Assembly (NCBI RefSeq): GCF_001280085.1
Contig: NZ_LGED01000013.1
Location: 99,058-163,057 of the forward strand
DNA: 64,000 nt
Direction of reading: 5' to 3'
DNA from: Saccharothrix sp. NRRL B-16348
GTDB lineage: Bacteria; Actinomycetota; Actinomycetes; Mycobacteriales; Pseudonocardiaceae
A program made the translations under genes and the position numbers. Below the pieces are notes generated by a model, which made no database searches, was not told the origin of the DNA, and was given only the letters and a program-made list of their open reading frames with translations. This document shows, in pieces, positions 8,440 through 16,376 of this stretch; positions within the stretch are counted from its first letter, which is position 1; the number at the start of each line of letters is the position of its first letter.

Positions 8440-8903
8440 GCGCCAAGGCCAGCGACAGGGTTCCGTTCGCCGACGCGTCCCGCGAGGAAGTCCTCGCCTG
8501 GAACGCGGCCGTCCTGGAGGAGTACCGGGCCGAGGGTGGCCGGGTCGGCGGTGTGATGACCGGCATGGACCTGCTGCTGCTGACCACGACCGGGGCGCGG
8601 TCGGGCAAGCCCAGGAGCATCCTCACGCTCTACTTCCGCGACGGCGACCGCTACCTGGTGGTGGCGAGCAACTTCGGCAAGCCGCACCACCCGGCCTGGT
8701 TCCACAACCTGGTGGCCACGCCCGAGGTCACCGTGGAGGTGGAGGGCGACGAGTTCCCCGCCGAGGCGGTGGTCCTCGACGCCGCCGAGCGTTATCGCGC
8801 GTTCGACGCGGTGGTGGGCCGGTACCCGTTCTACGCGGGTTACCAGGACGGCGTGACCAGGACGATCCCGGTCGTCGCGCTGACCCGGGCCGATCGGGCG
8901 TGA
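8436..8903 (+). CDS. Deazaflavin (F420)-dependent nitroreductase-family oxidoreductase
   Basis: A 155-residue protein of the DDN/split-beta-barrel family. Its typical signature is visible: LLLLTTTGARSGKPRSILTLYFRDGDRYLVVASNFGKPHHPAWFHNLVATPEVTVEV, including the phosphate-contacting TGARSGK and the PAWFHNL segment. These enzymes use F420H2, or bind quinones, to reduce activated substrates. The GTG start overlaps the SARP gene's TGA by 4 nt, so the two are coupled. Substrate not deducible. Confidence 0.88.
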   Translation: MSAKASDRVPFADASREEVLAWNAAVLEEYRAEGGRVGGVMTGMDLLLLTTTGARSGKPRSILTLYFRDGDRYLVVASNFGKPHHPAWFHNLVATPEVTVEVEGDEFPAEAVVLDAAERYRAFDAVVGRYPFYAGYQDGVTRTIPVVALTRADRA

Positions 8904-8984
8904 GCACCTGAACGACCGGCACTTCTCGCTCGACGACCACCGGCTCGTCACCGGTCTGCCCTGCCGCTGGACTGGTGAGGGCCG

Positions 8985-9509
8985 CTACGGGCGGAAGACG
9001 GTCAGCGTGGTCGGGCCCGTGAGGCTGGAGATGCCGGCGCCCCCGCACTGCAGGACGTCCGGCGTCACGAGCACGGCCACCTGCTCCGCGCTCGCGCCGG
9101 CGAACGTGCCGCCGGTGATCAGGCCCGTGTTGGTGATCACGGCCTGGCCGCCGACGTCGCTGACCGTCCAGTTGTAGGCGAACGTCGTGGGCGCGGCCAA
9201 CGGGTTGCTCCACGTGTACGTGCGCGACGCCGCTCCCGCGCTGAGCAGCGTCGCGCACGACACGGTGTCGGTGAACGCCTGGCCGTACGACCCGCTGGGC
9301 GCGACCAGGTTCGTGCAGGCGGGGAAGACGCCGGTGAGGTTGCCGTGCACGAGCCGCGGTGTGTTGGTGATGGGCGGGTCGTACGTGACCGCCCACGTGC
9401 CGACGCAGACCTGCTCCACGGTCGCCGCCGAGGCGGCGCCGGTCGCGCCCGCCAAGCTGCCGGCCGTGATCAGCACCAACGCCAGGAACGAACCGAACCT
9501 CCGTGCCAT
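8985..9509 (-). CDS. Secreted protein of unknown function
   Basis: A 174-residue protein with a Sec signal peptide (MARRFGSFLALVLITAGSLA ... ASA-ATVEQ). The mature part is Thr/Gly/Val rich with an even beta-strand pattern and four cysteines (VCVGTW, ACTN, SCATL, QCGG), suggesting two disulfides in a beta-sandwich. No family motif was recognised. It is a monocistronic minus-strand gene between the deazaflavin oxidoreductase (convergent) and the F420-reductase-like gene upstream. Confidence 0.65.
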   Translation of the reverse strand: MARRFGSFLALVLITAGSLAGATGAASAATVEQVCVGTWAVTYDPPITNTPRLVHGNLTGVFPACTNLVAPSGSYGQAFTDTVSCATLLSAGAASRTYTWSNPLAAPTTFAYNWTVSDVGGQAVITNTGLITGGTFAGASAEQVAVLVTPDVLQCGGAGISSLTGPTTLTVFRP

Positions 9510-9668
9510 GACACCCAGCCCTTCGTCGACGTCCTGTTGTGGGTAGCCCCTTCACCACTCCCGGGGACACCGCTGTTCGGGGCGAGCTCGCTCCACGTTC
9601 CCGGCTGAGTCGTGCCGATCCACCCGGCGCGGGTCGGGCGACGTCCGGCCCTCGCGGCCGAGCGTTGG
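9510..9668. other. Intergenic region, no feature recognised
   Basis: 159 bp between two minus-strand genes. It must hold the leader and promoter of the secreted protein at 8985-9509, but no convincing -35/-10 pair or long hairpin was found. Confidence 0.3.
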
Positions 9669-10406
9669 TTACAGCCGGAATCCGGCAGGTCCGCGCACCG
9701 CGGCGGCGGCGAGATCCTTGACCCGGGCGGCGGACAGGGGTGTGCCGGGTGCGTTCTGGATCCAGGCCACGAAGTCCGGCCCGGTGAGGCCCGCCGGCGG
9801 CTGTCCCACGTACGGGATGGCGTACAGCGGGGTGTTGGGCTCGCTGCGCCAGCTCTCCGCCAGCGTGCCGAGGTCCACCGCGTCGAAACCGAGGACGTCC
9901 AGCAGTTCGGCCACCTCGTCCTTGGCGGCCAGGTCGTCGCCGGACAGCGGCAGCGCCGTGCGGTCAGGGGCGCCGGCCGGGCGGAACAGGTTCAGCAGCT
10001 GCTTGGGGCCGATGCAGTGCAACGCTTTCACCACCGGTGCGCCGTCGAGGTGGCGTTGCACGAGTTCGCTGGAGGTCAGCTCGTCGCGGTCGAGTTCCGG
10101 GACGCTCCAGTCCGGCTTCGGCGCGTAGTTCATCGGGTCGATCACGGTCTTGCCGGCGAGTTCCGCGCGGGGCAGGCGCTCGTGGGCGGCCAACGGCACG
10201 GCCGCGACGACCAGGTCGGCGGCACGTGCCACCTCGGCCGGGGTGGCCGCGCGGGCCCGTCCACCGAGTTCGGCGACGAGATCGGTCAGCGTCCCGGGGC
10301 CGCGCGAGTTGCCCAGGACGACGTCGAGGCCCGCGTCGACGGCGCGGCGGGCGACCCCCACGCCGACCATCCCCGCGCCGATGATGCCGAGCGTTGCTGT
10401 GCTCAC
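9669..10406 (-). CDS. NADPH-dependent F420 reductase-like oxidoreductase
   Basis: A 245-residue Rossmann protein starting VSTATLGIIGAGMVGVGVARR, with a GxGxxG nucleotide site near residues 9-14. It continues with NSRGPGTL (NADP phosphate loop), VVAAVPLAAHE and DPMNYAPKPDW, as in the F420_oxidored/NADPH-dependent F420 reductase family. GTG 10406 has GGAG at ideal spacing. It is divergent from a LysR regulator, with two dyads in the 144-bp gap, so it is the likely target of that regulator. It could reduce F420 or a different acceptor; the short family relatives are not well separated by sequence. Confidence 0.82.
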   Translation of the reverse strand: MSTATLGIIGAGMVGVGVARRAVDAGLDVVLGNSRGPGTLTDLVAELGGRARAATPAEVARAADLVVAAVPLAAHERLPRAELAGKTVIDPMNYAPKPDWSVPELDRDELTSSELVQRHLDGAPVVKALHCIGPKQLLNLFRPAGAPDRTALPLSGDDLAAKDEVAELLDVLGFDAVDLGTLAESWRSEPNTPLYAIPYVGQPPAGLTGPDFVAWIQNAPGTPLSAARVKDLAAAAVRGPAGFRL

Positions 10407-10501
10407 CGCTGTTCTCCGTTCGGGTATCGCCACGCGTCGCGACAACCGGTGTCCGCTTCGTGGTTCGCACTCATCACAGCCGCGGCGGCCCGCGCCGACA
10501 A

Positions 10502-10514
10502 TGATCAAAGATCA
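10502..10514. promoter_or_regulatory. T-N11-A dyad 1 (LysR-type operator candidate)
   Basis: TGATCAAAGATCA is a perfect 5-3-5 inverted repeat in the divergent promoter region of the LysR gene and the F420-reductase-like gene. Confidence 0.5.
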
Positions 10515-10523
10515 CCGGCAGCG

Positions 10524-10538
10524 ATCACATCGTGTGAT
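10524..10538. promoter_or_regulatory. T-N11-A dyad 2 (LysR-type operator candidate)
   Basis: ATCACATCGTGTGAT is a perfect 6-3-6 inverted repeat ending 12 nt before the LysR start. Its centre is 23 bp from that of dyad 1, about two helical turns, as expected for regulatory and activation sites of a LysR tetramer. Confidence 0.55.
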
Positions 10539-10550
10539 AGATAGGGAGGG

Positions 10551-11399
10551 GTGGAGCTGAGGGCGTTGAAGTACTTCGTGACCGTCGCCGAGGAGTTGCA
10601 CTTCGGCCGCGCGGCGGAACGGCTGCGGATCGTGCAGCCGGCGGTGAGCCAGCAGATCAGCCGGCTGGAACGTGAACTCGGCGTGCGCCTGCTCGACCGC
10701 ACCTCACGCCGGGTGCGGGTCACCCCGGCCGGCGAACGGGTGCTCGCCGCGGCACGGGAGGCCCTGGCCGCGGCGGCCCGCGTGCGGGTGGTCGCCGGGG
10801 AACCGGCAGCCGCACTGCGCGTCGGCGTGGCGTCCTGCGTCACCCCGCGGCTCGACCGCGCGCTGGCCCGCCTGCGCGACCGCGAACGCCCCGCCGAGCC
10901 GGAACTGGTCGACCTGCCGGTGACCGCGCGCCTCGACGCCGTCCGCGACGGCGGGCTGGACCTGGCGCTGGTCCGCGGCGCCGTCCGGTCCACGGCGTTG
11001 ACGGTGACGCGCGCCTGGTCCGAACCCCTGCACGCGGTGCTGTCCCGCGAGCACCCCGCCGCCGGCAAGCCCGCGGTCAGCCTGCACGACCTCGACCCGC
11101 ACGGCCTGCGGCTCCCCGCCCGCGACGGCGACCCGCCGCTGCACGACGCGATCCTCGCCGCCCTGCCCGCGGCGCCGCCCCGACCGCCCGCCGGTGACGT
11201 GCTGAACGTGCTGTTCGACGTGGGCCGGGACCCGGAGGGCTGGACGCTGATGCCGGCCGAGCAGCTCGCCGGATCCCGCTCCGCACGGGTGCTGCCCGTG
11301 CCGCTCGACCCTCCGGTGACGGTCGACGGCCACGTCGTGACGTCGCTCGTCACGCCGGCGTCGTGCGTGGCGTCGTACGTGGCCGCGTTCGCGGATTGA
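10551..11399 (+). CDS. LysR-family transcriptional regulator
   Basis: A 282-residue regulator. The winged helix is at the N-terminus (ALKYFVTVAEELHFGRAAER...VQPAVSQQISRLERELGVRLLDRTSRRVRVTPAGE), followed by a periplasmic-binding-like effector domain (LRVGVASCVTP ... DLALVRGAV ... EPLHAVLSREHP). GTG 10551 is preceded by AGGGAGGG. The divergent partner encodes an F420-reductase-like enzyme, and the two dyads between them suggest local control plus autoregulation. Effector unknown. Confidence 0.92.
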   Translation: MELRALKYFVTVAEELHFGRAAERLRIVQPAVSQQISRLERELGVRLLDRTSRRVRVTPAGERVLAAAREALAAAARVRVVAGEPAAALRVGVASCVTPRLDRALARLRDRERPAEPELVDLPVTARLDAVRDGGLDLALVRGAVRSTALTVTRAWSEPLHAVLSREHPAAGKPAVSLHDLDPHGLRLPARDGDPPLHDAILAALPAAPPRPPAGDVLNVLFDVGRDPEGWTLMPAEQLAGSRSARVLPVPLDPPVTVDGHVVTSLVTPASCVASYVAAFAD

Positions 11400-11424
11400 G
11401 CGTTCCCGACGCTCCGACGACCGC

Positions 11425-12363
11425 CTACTCGCAGCCGACGCCGTCGTTGTCGGAGTCCAGGCCGTACTCGTCCGGGCCGATGACCTTGATCGGGCCGGTC
11501 ACGTACGCGGGGCCGTTGCCCTTGCCGGGTTTGCAGTCGACGTCGCTCGCGATCGGCACGCACGGCGTGTAGCTGGCGTGGCAGCCCTGGTTCGGCGCGG
11601 GCGGCGGTGGGGCCTGGGTCGCCGGGTTCGGCTGCGGATTGGGCTGCGGTTGGGGTTCGGGCTGCGGTTGGGGTTGTGGTTCGGGATTCGGGGCGGGTTC
11701 GGCGGCGGGCGTCGTGGTGGTGGTCGTCGTGGTCGTAGTCGTGGTCGTAGTCGTGGTGGTGGTTGTTGTAGTCGTGGTCGTCGTCGGCGCGGCGGTTGTG
11801 GTCGGTGCGGTGGTCGTCGTGCGGGACGAGGTCGTGGAGAGCGGGGCAGCCGAGTCCTCAATGGACGATCCGACCTCCGCCAGTGCCCTGATCGCGATGA
11901 GCAAGAACACCAGCACCCCGGCGACGATCCACATCGGATGAGGTGATTTCCGCCGCGCCGGCGGGGCGAAGACGGCAGTCTGCGGCGGCACGACCCCGGA
12001 CGTGTCACGGGGCAGGAGGAGGACGATCTCCAGCCCGCGGCCGCCGACCTGGATCACCGCCTCGCAGCCCGGCGTGCCACCGGCTTCGATCACCCTGCCC
12101 ATGGTGTCGGCGTAGCGCCGGGACATCAGGTACGTCAGCTCACCGACCCGCTGCCCGTCCAACCTGACCTCGATCGCGTACTGGCCGCGGTGCGCGCCCG
12201 AGCCGATGGTGCACCACGCCAAGCCGACCGCGACGCGCCGCCGCCCGCCCGGTGCGACGGGGTACCTCGCCAACCACGCCTGGTGGTCCTCCTCGCCCGT
12301 CACGACGACCGGGACCCCGGCCTCCAGCATGACGAGGCCTAACGCCGAGTTCTCCACCACCAC
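11425..12363 (-). CDS. Membrane protein with poly-Thr linker and excalibur calcium-binding domain
   Basis: A 312-residue protein. The N-terminal ~140 residues form a cytoplasmic domain (GLAWCTIGSGAHRGQYAIEV ... RVGELTYLMSRRYADTM). A single helix (PMWIVAGVLVFLLIAIRAL) follows, then an extracellular low-complexity stalk of long Thr runs and Pro/Gln/Asn-rich sequence. The last ~40 residues are an excalibur domain ending in DSDNDGVGCE, an EF-hand-like calcium loop with flanking cysteines. GTG 12363 follows AAGGAAG. The stalk suggests the domain is presented beyond the cell wall. The Thr run comes from a GTG/GTC-rich trinucleotide tract (about 11710-11790) that may vary in length. Function unknown. 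Confidence 0.8.
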   Translation of the reverse strand: MVVENSALGLVMLEAGVPVVVTGEEDHQAWLARYPVAPGGRRRVAVGLAWCTIGSGAHRGQYAIEVRLDGQRVGELTYLMSRRYADTMGRVIEAGGTPGCEAVIQVGGRGLEIVLLLPRDTSGVVPPQTAVFAPPARRKSPHPMWIVAGVLVFLLIAIRALAEVGSSIEDSAAPLSTTSSRTTTTAPTTTAAPTTTTTTTTTTTTTTTTTTTTTTTTTPAAEPAPNPEPQPQPQPEPQPQPNPQPNPATQAPPPPAPNQGCHASYTPCVPIASDVDCKPGKGNGPAYVTGPIKVIGPDEYGLDSDNDGVGCE

Positions 12364-12437
12364 GCACTTCCTTTGCGCCGAACGGCTGTACGCAGCTCAT
12401 CGGAACGGTCCTACGGGCCGTTACCAGACCAGGCAGA

Positions 12438-12453
12438 GTGACTGAACACTCAC
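12438..12453. promoter_or_regulatory. 16-bp imperfect dyad, copy 1
   Basis: GTGACTGAACACTCAC, symmetric at 12 of 16 positions. Copy 2 at 12529-12544 shares GTGACT and the TCAC end. It looks like a TetR-type operator between the excalibur gene and the copper operon. Confidence 0.4.
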
Positions 12454-12528
12454 GAGGCCTAACACGCCCTCTTCTCATCGTCACTTGACAGGGCATACCT
12501 CGGCACGGTGAGCTACGAGCAGTAGTGA

Positions 12529-12544
12529 GTGACTAATCAATCAC
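12529..12544. promoter_or_regulatory. 16-bp imperfect dyad, copy 2
   Basis: GTGACTAATCAATCAC, 17 nt before the GTG of the cupredoxin gene, so a bound regulator would cover the promoter exit or RBS region. A TTGACA hexamer at 12485-12490 may be the -35 of the operon, though no good -10 is visible at 17 bp. Confidence 0.4.
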
Positions 12545-12560
12545 AAACCTTGGAGTCATC

Positions 12561-13379
12561 GTGAGCGCCCCTGCAGTCGAACGCCGAACGTCCTCGCCGA
12601 CCACCGCCCTGGCCGCGTCCCTGGTGCTGGCCGTGGCGAACGCGGTCGCCTTCCTGGTCCTGGCCGGCCAACCCAACCCGGGCATGGCGGCCGTCTCCGC
12701 CCTCCCCCTGGCGGCAGCCGCGCTGCTGTGGCGACGTGCCCGGATCGCACCGGTCGTGACGATCGCGGTAGCGGCCCTGGTGGTGTTCTTCCGGCCGGTC
12801 GACCTCGCGTTCGACCTGGTCCGCCCCGGTGACGTGCTGCCGTTCGCGGTCGCGGCGGCACTCGTGCTCGCCGCCGGGGTGGCGATCGTGTCGTCGCTGG
12901 TCCTGGCGCTGCGCCCGAGCACCGGGAACGGTGAACGGCTCGTCGGTCTGGGCGGTGGCGCGGCCGTCGGCGTGGCGTTGGCGGCGACCTTGCTGGTGGT
13001 GTGGCCGCAGTCCGACGACACCGGGTCGCTGACCGACGAGCAGCTCTCCGCGCTGCCGACCGTGGACCTGACGAACTTCAAGTTCTCCCCGGCCCAGCTG
13101 CGCGTCGGCCCTGGTCAGCCGGTGGCGTTCAAGTTCACCAACGACACCGACGACAACCACACGTTCACGATCACCGAGCTGGGCGTGGACATCGAGGTGC
13201 CCAGTGGCCGCACGCGGATCGCGGTGGTGAACGCCCGGCCCGGTCGGTACGCGGTGCACTGCGCGGCCGGTGACCACGAGGAGAAGGGCATGGTCGGCCG
13301 GTTGACCGTCACCGAGGACGCCCTGGCGCCCGACACCACCGCCGTGCCCGAGACGTCCGGGGCGCACCACCATGACTGA
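12561..13379 (+). CDS. Multispanning membrane protein with C-terminal cupredoxin domain
   Basis: A 272-residue protein. Four to five hydrophobic helices occupy residues ~15-150. An exported ~110-residue cupredoxin domain follows, with a complete type-1 copper ligand set: His200 (DDNHTF), Cys234, His239 and Met244 (VHCAAGDHEEKGM). GTG 12561 is preceded by TTGGAG. The 3' end overlaps the multicopper oxidase gene by 8 nt. The pair probably forms an electron-transfer or copper-handling unit at the membrane, with the cupredoxin feeding or accepting electrons from the oxidase. The direction is inferred. Confidence 0.85.
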   Translation: MSAPAVERRTSSPTTALAASLVLAVANAVAFLVLAGQPNPGMAAVSALPLAAAALLWRRARIAPVVTIAVAALVVFFRPVDLAFDLVRPGDVLPFAVAAALVLAAGVAIVSSLVLALRPSTGNGERLVGLGGGAAVGVALAATLLVVWPQSDDTGSLTDEQLSALPTVDLTNFKFSPAQLRVGPGQPVAFKFTNDTDDNHTFTITELGVDIEVPSGRTRIAVVNARPGRYAVHCAAGDHEEKGMVGRLTVTEDALAPDTTAVPETSGAHHHD

Positions 13380-14730
13380 GCGGAAGGTGTCCCGCCGGAC
13401 CGCCCTGATCGCGGGCGGCCTGACCGCCGGAGGGCTGGTCGCGGGTGGTGTGCCGCTGCTGCGCGCCGCCCTCGCCGGAGCCGGACCCGCCGACGGCCCG
13501 GCACTGCCCCGGCCGGCCGCGTTGCCGTTGCACGCGGGCGCGGACGGCGTGCTGCGGGGCGAGCTGGTCGCCGCCCCGGCCGGCAACTCCTTGCGCTACA
13601 ACGGTTCCGCGCCCGGACCGCTGGTCAAGCTCCGCGAAGGCGACCGGGTCCGGCTGGAGTTCCGCAACGACCTCGACGCCGACAGCAGCCTCCACCTGCA
13701 CGGCCTGCCGCTCGCACCGGCCGTGGACGCACCGCTGGCCCACCTGTCGCCCGGCGCGACGAGCACGCAGGAATTCGCCGTGCCCGAAGGCGTGGCCGGC
13801 ACCTTCTGGTACCACCCGCACGCGCACGGCGACGTCGAACGACAACTGCTCGCGGGTCTCGCCGGACCGATCGTCGTCACCGGCGCCGCCGACGAGCTGC
13901 TGAAGTCGTGCGACGACCGGCTGTTGATGTTCACCCGCGCCGGCCAGGACATCGGCGTCAACGGCGTGGTCCGCCCCGTGCTCACGCCCACCGCCGGCCG
14001 GACCCGCCTGCGCCTGCTCAACGCCACCGCGGGCGATCACCTGCTGGTGGGCGTGCTGCGATCCGGCGACCGCGCTCCCCTGCACCTGGTCGCGACCGAC
14101 GGCGGTTTCGTGGCCGAGCCGGTCGAGATCACCGAGGTCCTGCTGGCGCCCGGTGAACGCGCCGAGGTGCTGGTGGACACCAGCGTCGCCGGTCGGCTGG
14201 AACTCACCGCGCTGCCGTACTCGGTCTACGGCACGGGCGGCGCGGCGAGCACCGCGTTCCGGCTGGCCGCGCTGGACGTCCCGCCGGGCCTGGCCCCCGT
14301 CGCGCTGCCCGCACGGCTGCGCGACGTGGAGGTGCTGGACGAAGCCGACGCCGTGCGCCGCCGGCGGATCGTGTTCGGCGGCACCGGGACCGACCACTTC
14401 ACGCTGGACGGCAGGACGTTCGACCACCACCGCGTGGACCTGGAGGCACACCTGGACACCCTGGAGGTCTGGGACGTCGTCAACGACCACACCACCGACC
14501 ACCCGTTCCACCTGCACAGCTACTCGTTCCAAATCCTGTCCCGCGACGGCGTCCCGGAACCGCTGCGGGCCTGGCGCGACACCGTCAACGTCCCACCGGG
14601 CGGCACCGTCACGATCGCCGTCCCGTTCCGCGGCGAACCGGGCCGCACGGTCTACCACTGCCACATCGCCTCCCACGAGGACCTGGGCATGATGGGCGTG
14701 CTGGAGGTGCGTCCGCCGTCCGCGCCTTGA
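13372..14730 (+). CDS. Tat-exported multicopper oxidase (laccase/bilirubin-oxidase-like)
   Basis: A 452-residue enzyme. A twin-arginine signal is present (KVSRRTALIAGG followed by a hydrophobic stretch). Copper sites are all visible: HLHGLPL and FWYHPHAHGD in the first domain, HPFHLHSYSFQIL and the YHCHIASHEDLGMM type-1/trinuclear motif in the last. It should oxidise phenolics, metals or Cu(I) with reduction of oxygen to water outside the cell. The last codons overlap TTG 14727 of the next frame, but I do not think the following cassette is functionally linked. Confidence 0.92.
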   Translation: MTERKVSRRTALIAGGLTAGGLVAGGVPLLRAALAGAGPADGPALPRPAALPLHAGADGVLRGELVAAPAGNSLRYNGSAPGPLVKLREGDRVRLEFRNDLDADSSLHLHGLPLAPAVDAPLAHLSPGATSTQEFAVPEGVAGTFWYHPHAHGDVERQLLAGLAGPIVVTGAADELLKSCDDRLLMFTRAGQDIGVNGVVRPVLTPTAGRTRLRLLNATAGDHLLVGVLRSGDRAPLHLVATDGGFVAEPVEITEVLLAPGERAEVLVDTSVAGRLELTALPYSVYGTGGAASTAFRLAALDVPPGLAPVALPARLRDVEVLDEADAVRRRRIVFGGTGTDHFTLDGRTFDHHRVDLEAHLDTLEVWDVVNDHTTDHPFHLHSYSFQILSRDGVPEPLRAWRDTVNVPPGGTVTIAVPFRGEPGRTVYHCHIASHEDLGMMGVLEVRPPSAP

Positions 14731-15170
14731 ACGGCACGGGCCGCGCGGTGGATCAGGTGCTTCTGCGTCATGTGAACCCGGGCGAGGTGGTCTTCGACGC
14801 GCAGGGCGCGACGTCGACCTCGATCACCACCACGTTCCGGTTCCTGGACCTCCCCGCCCTCAAGGCCGCGCTCCGCGGTTCGCCGGGCGTGCTCGCCCTG
14901 GTCGTGTCGCCGTGGATCTTCGACGAGGTGGTGCGCCACTCGACGGTGGTCGACCCGCGCACGTTCCGCCGGGTGGACGTCGAGGTGAAGGAGCTGTCCG
15001 GCGCCGCCTGGATCTCCTTGCCCGACCGGCCGTTCGACGCGGATCCCGGTGACCCGTCGCCCGCACCGGCGGCAGTGGAGGGTGTGGGCGCCAAGTACCA
15101 CCTGGAGTTGCGGGACAACAAGGGCGTGCAGATCGGCGATCACGGCCGGCAGACCAACACGTTCACTTGA
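14727..15170 (+). CDS. Unknown protein with C-terminal VQIGDHGRQTNTF motif
   Basis: A ~147-residue protein. The start is uncertain: TTG 14727 overlaps the oxidase stop, and GTG 14748 or GTG 14757 (VDQVLLRHVNPGE) are alternatives. The body is predicted alpha/beta with no recognised family (LRHVNPGEVVFDAQGATSTS). The last residues are KGVQIGDHGRQTNTF followed by Thr and stop. V-Q-I-G is the core of RHIM-type amyloid signalling motifs, and similar QIGDxNxQ tails are found at the ends of actinobacterial conflict or signalling proteins. The next protein carries the same motif at its N-terminus, suggesting homotypic interaction. The family assignment is inference. Confidence 0.6.
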   Translation: MNGTGRAVDQVLLRHVNPGEVVFDAQGATSTSITTTFRFLDLPALKAALRGSPGVLALVVSPWIFDEVVRHSTVVDPRTFRRVDVEVKELSGAAWISLPDRPFDADPGDPSPAPAAVEGVGAKYHLELRDNKGVQIGDHGRQTNTFT

Positions 15171-15230
15171 CTGGACCACGACCCGGGCGGACCGGCCGCG
15201 CGGACCGACCTGCGCACGGCTCAGGGCGTC

Positions 15231-16376
15231 GTGGTCGGCGACCACGCGCGGCAGCGCAACACGTTCCGGGTCGACCTGCCGCGCCACGTCCGCGTTCCGC
15301 TGTTGTTGCTGCTGGTGCTCGCGCTCGGCGCCGGGCTGGTGGTGGTCGGGGTGACGTGGGTGGTGCCGCTGTTCGCGCCGACGTACAAGACGCAGTTCCT
15401 GGTCGACGCCGCCCTCGGTGACGGCGGGGCCGACGAGGTGGCGAGCGTCTCCGAAGCGCTCGCCACGGTGGTCGGCAACTCCGGCGACGACGACTCGCAG
15501 TCCTTGCGGACGTTCGGCGGCGAGTGCGGCGCCGAGGGGAACACCGCCCAGCTCGTCGGCTTCGGCACCGGCAACCACCAGGACATCACCGCGGCGGCCC
15601 GGTCGGTCCGGCGCGGCGGCCGGGCGACGTTGCAGCGCGGCATCGTCGAAGCCGTCGCCGACTTCTCCGGACCGTTCTCGCTCAAGGCCACGCAGGTGAG
15701 CCGGATCATCGTGGTGACCCGGCACGCGGCCGACGCCTGCGACCCCGACGAGGAGTTCGTGCGCGCCCAGATCCGCGACCGCGTCACGTCGGCGGGCCTC
15801 GGCATCGAGTTCCGGTTCATCGGGCACCGGATCGAGCAGGAGGACCGGCCCGACCTGGCCGAGCTGACGTCCGAGCTGAAAGCGCCCCAGCCGACCTACA
15901 CCCGGTCGCAGGAGGAGTTGAACGCCGCGCTGCACTGGTTCGCCACCGCCGAGCCGGTGCTGCGGTCGTCCCAATCGGTCCTCGACGTGCTGAACCCGAC
16001 GGTGGACCGGCTCGACGCGGCGACCGAGGCGACCGAGGCGACCGAGGCGACCGTGGACGGCCGGTTCGACCTGGCCGGGACCGCGCTCGCCGAAGCGCGG
16101 TCCGCCGACGTGGACGACGCGATCGAGGACCTTGAAAGCCGTGGCCGGTCACCGGACGCGGCCCGGCCGCTCGACCACGCCGTCCGGCTGCGGGACCTGC
16201 GGGGACGGGTGCTCGACGCGGCCGACGGCCTGTTCGCCGTCGCACGGTCCGGGCAGGACCCGAAGGCGGCGCAGGACGAGTACCGGCGGGCCGCCGAGGA
16301 CTACAACCGCGAGGCCAGGACCATGACCGACGAGCTCGCGCGGCTGCGCGCGAAGGGGCCAGGAGGTGCGGGGTGA
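15231..16376 (+). CDS. Membrane-anchored vWA-like protein with N-terminal GDHARQRNTF motif
   Basis: The canonical start (GTG 15231) gives 381 residues, but the shared motif begins upstream of it (GVVVGDHARQRNTF with Gly-Val at 15225-15230). Translation may therefore begin earlier, for example at CTG 15171 or CTG 15210. A cytoplasmic motif is followed by one transmembrane helix (VPLLLLLVLALGAGLVVVGVTW), then an extracytoplasmic domain opening with FLVDAALGDGGADE, reminiscent of a vWA/MIDAS start but lacking DxSxS. A C-terminal helical region contains a 9-bp repeat (ATE triplets, 16019-16053). It is followed by a paralogue coupled via GTGA. It looks like a receptor whose cytosolic tip pairs with the upstream protein; this role is inferred. 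Confidence 0.6.
   Translation: MVGDHARQRNTFRVDLPRHVRVPLLLLLVLALGAGLVVVGVTWVVPLFAPTYKTQFLVDAALGDGGADEVASVSEALATVVGNSGDDDSQSLRTFGGECGAEGNTAQLVGFGTGNHQDITAAARSVRRGGRATLQRGIVEAVADFSGPFSLKATQVSRIIVVTRHAADACDPDEEFVRAQIRDRVTSAGLGIEFRFIGHRIEQEDRPDLAELTSELKAPQPTYTRSQEELNAALHWFATAEPVLRSSQSVLDVLNPTVDRLDAATEATEATEATVDGRFDLAGTALAEARSADVDDAIEDLESRGRSPDAARPLDHAVRLRDLRGRVLDAADGLFAVARSGQDPKAAQDEYRRAAEDYNREARTMTDELARLRAKGPGGAG
16361..16366 (+). promoter_or_regulatory. Consensus RBS marking the original start of the disrupted paralogue
   Basis: AGGAGG, 6 nt before GTG 16373, which overlaps the preceding stop (GTGA). This fixes the ancestral start. The fourth codon is now TGA. Confidence 0.7.

Noticed and set aside
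11700..11800. GTG/GTC repeat as a CRISPR or minisatellite
   Set aside because: No spacers; it is a coding trinucleotide tract giving poly-Thr.
12485..12490. TTGACA as a complete promoter of the copper operon
   Set aside because: No acceptable -10 hexamer at 16-18 bp; only a half promoter can be claimed.
16019..16053. Tandem 9-bp repeats (GACCGAGGC) as a regulatory array
   Set aside because: They are in frame inside the second cassette gene and encode Ala-Thr-Glu repeats in a helical region.
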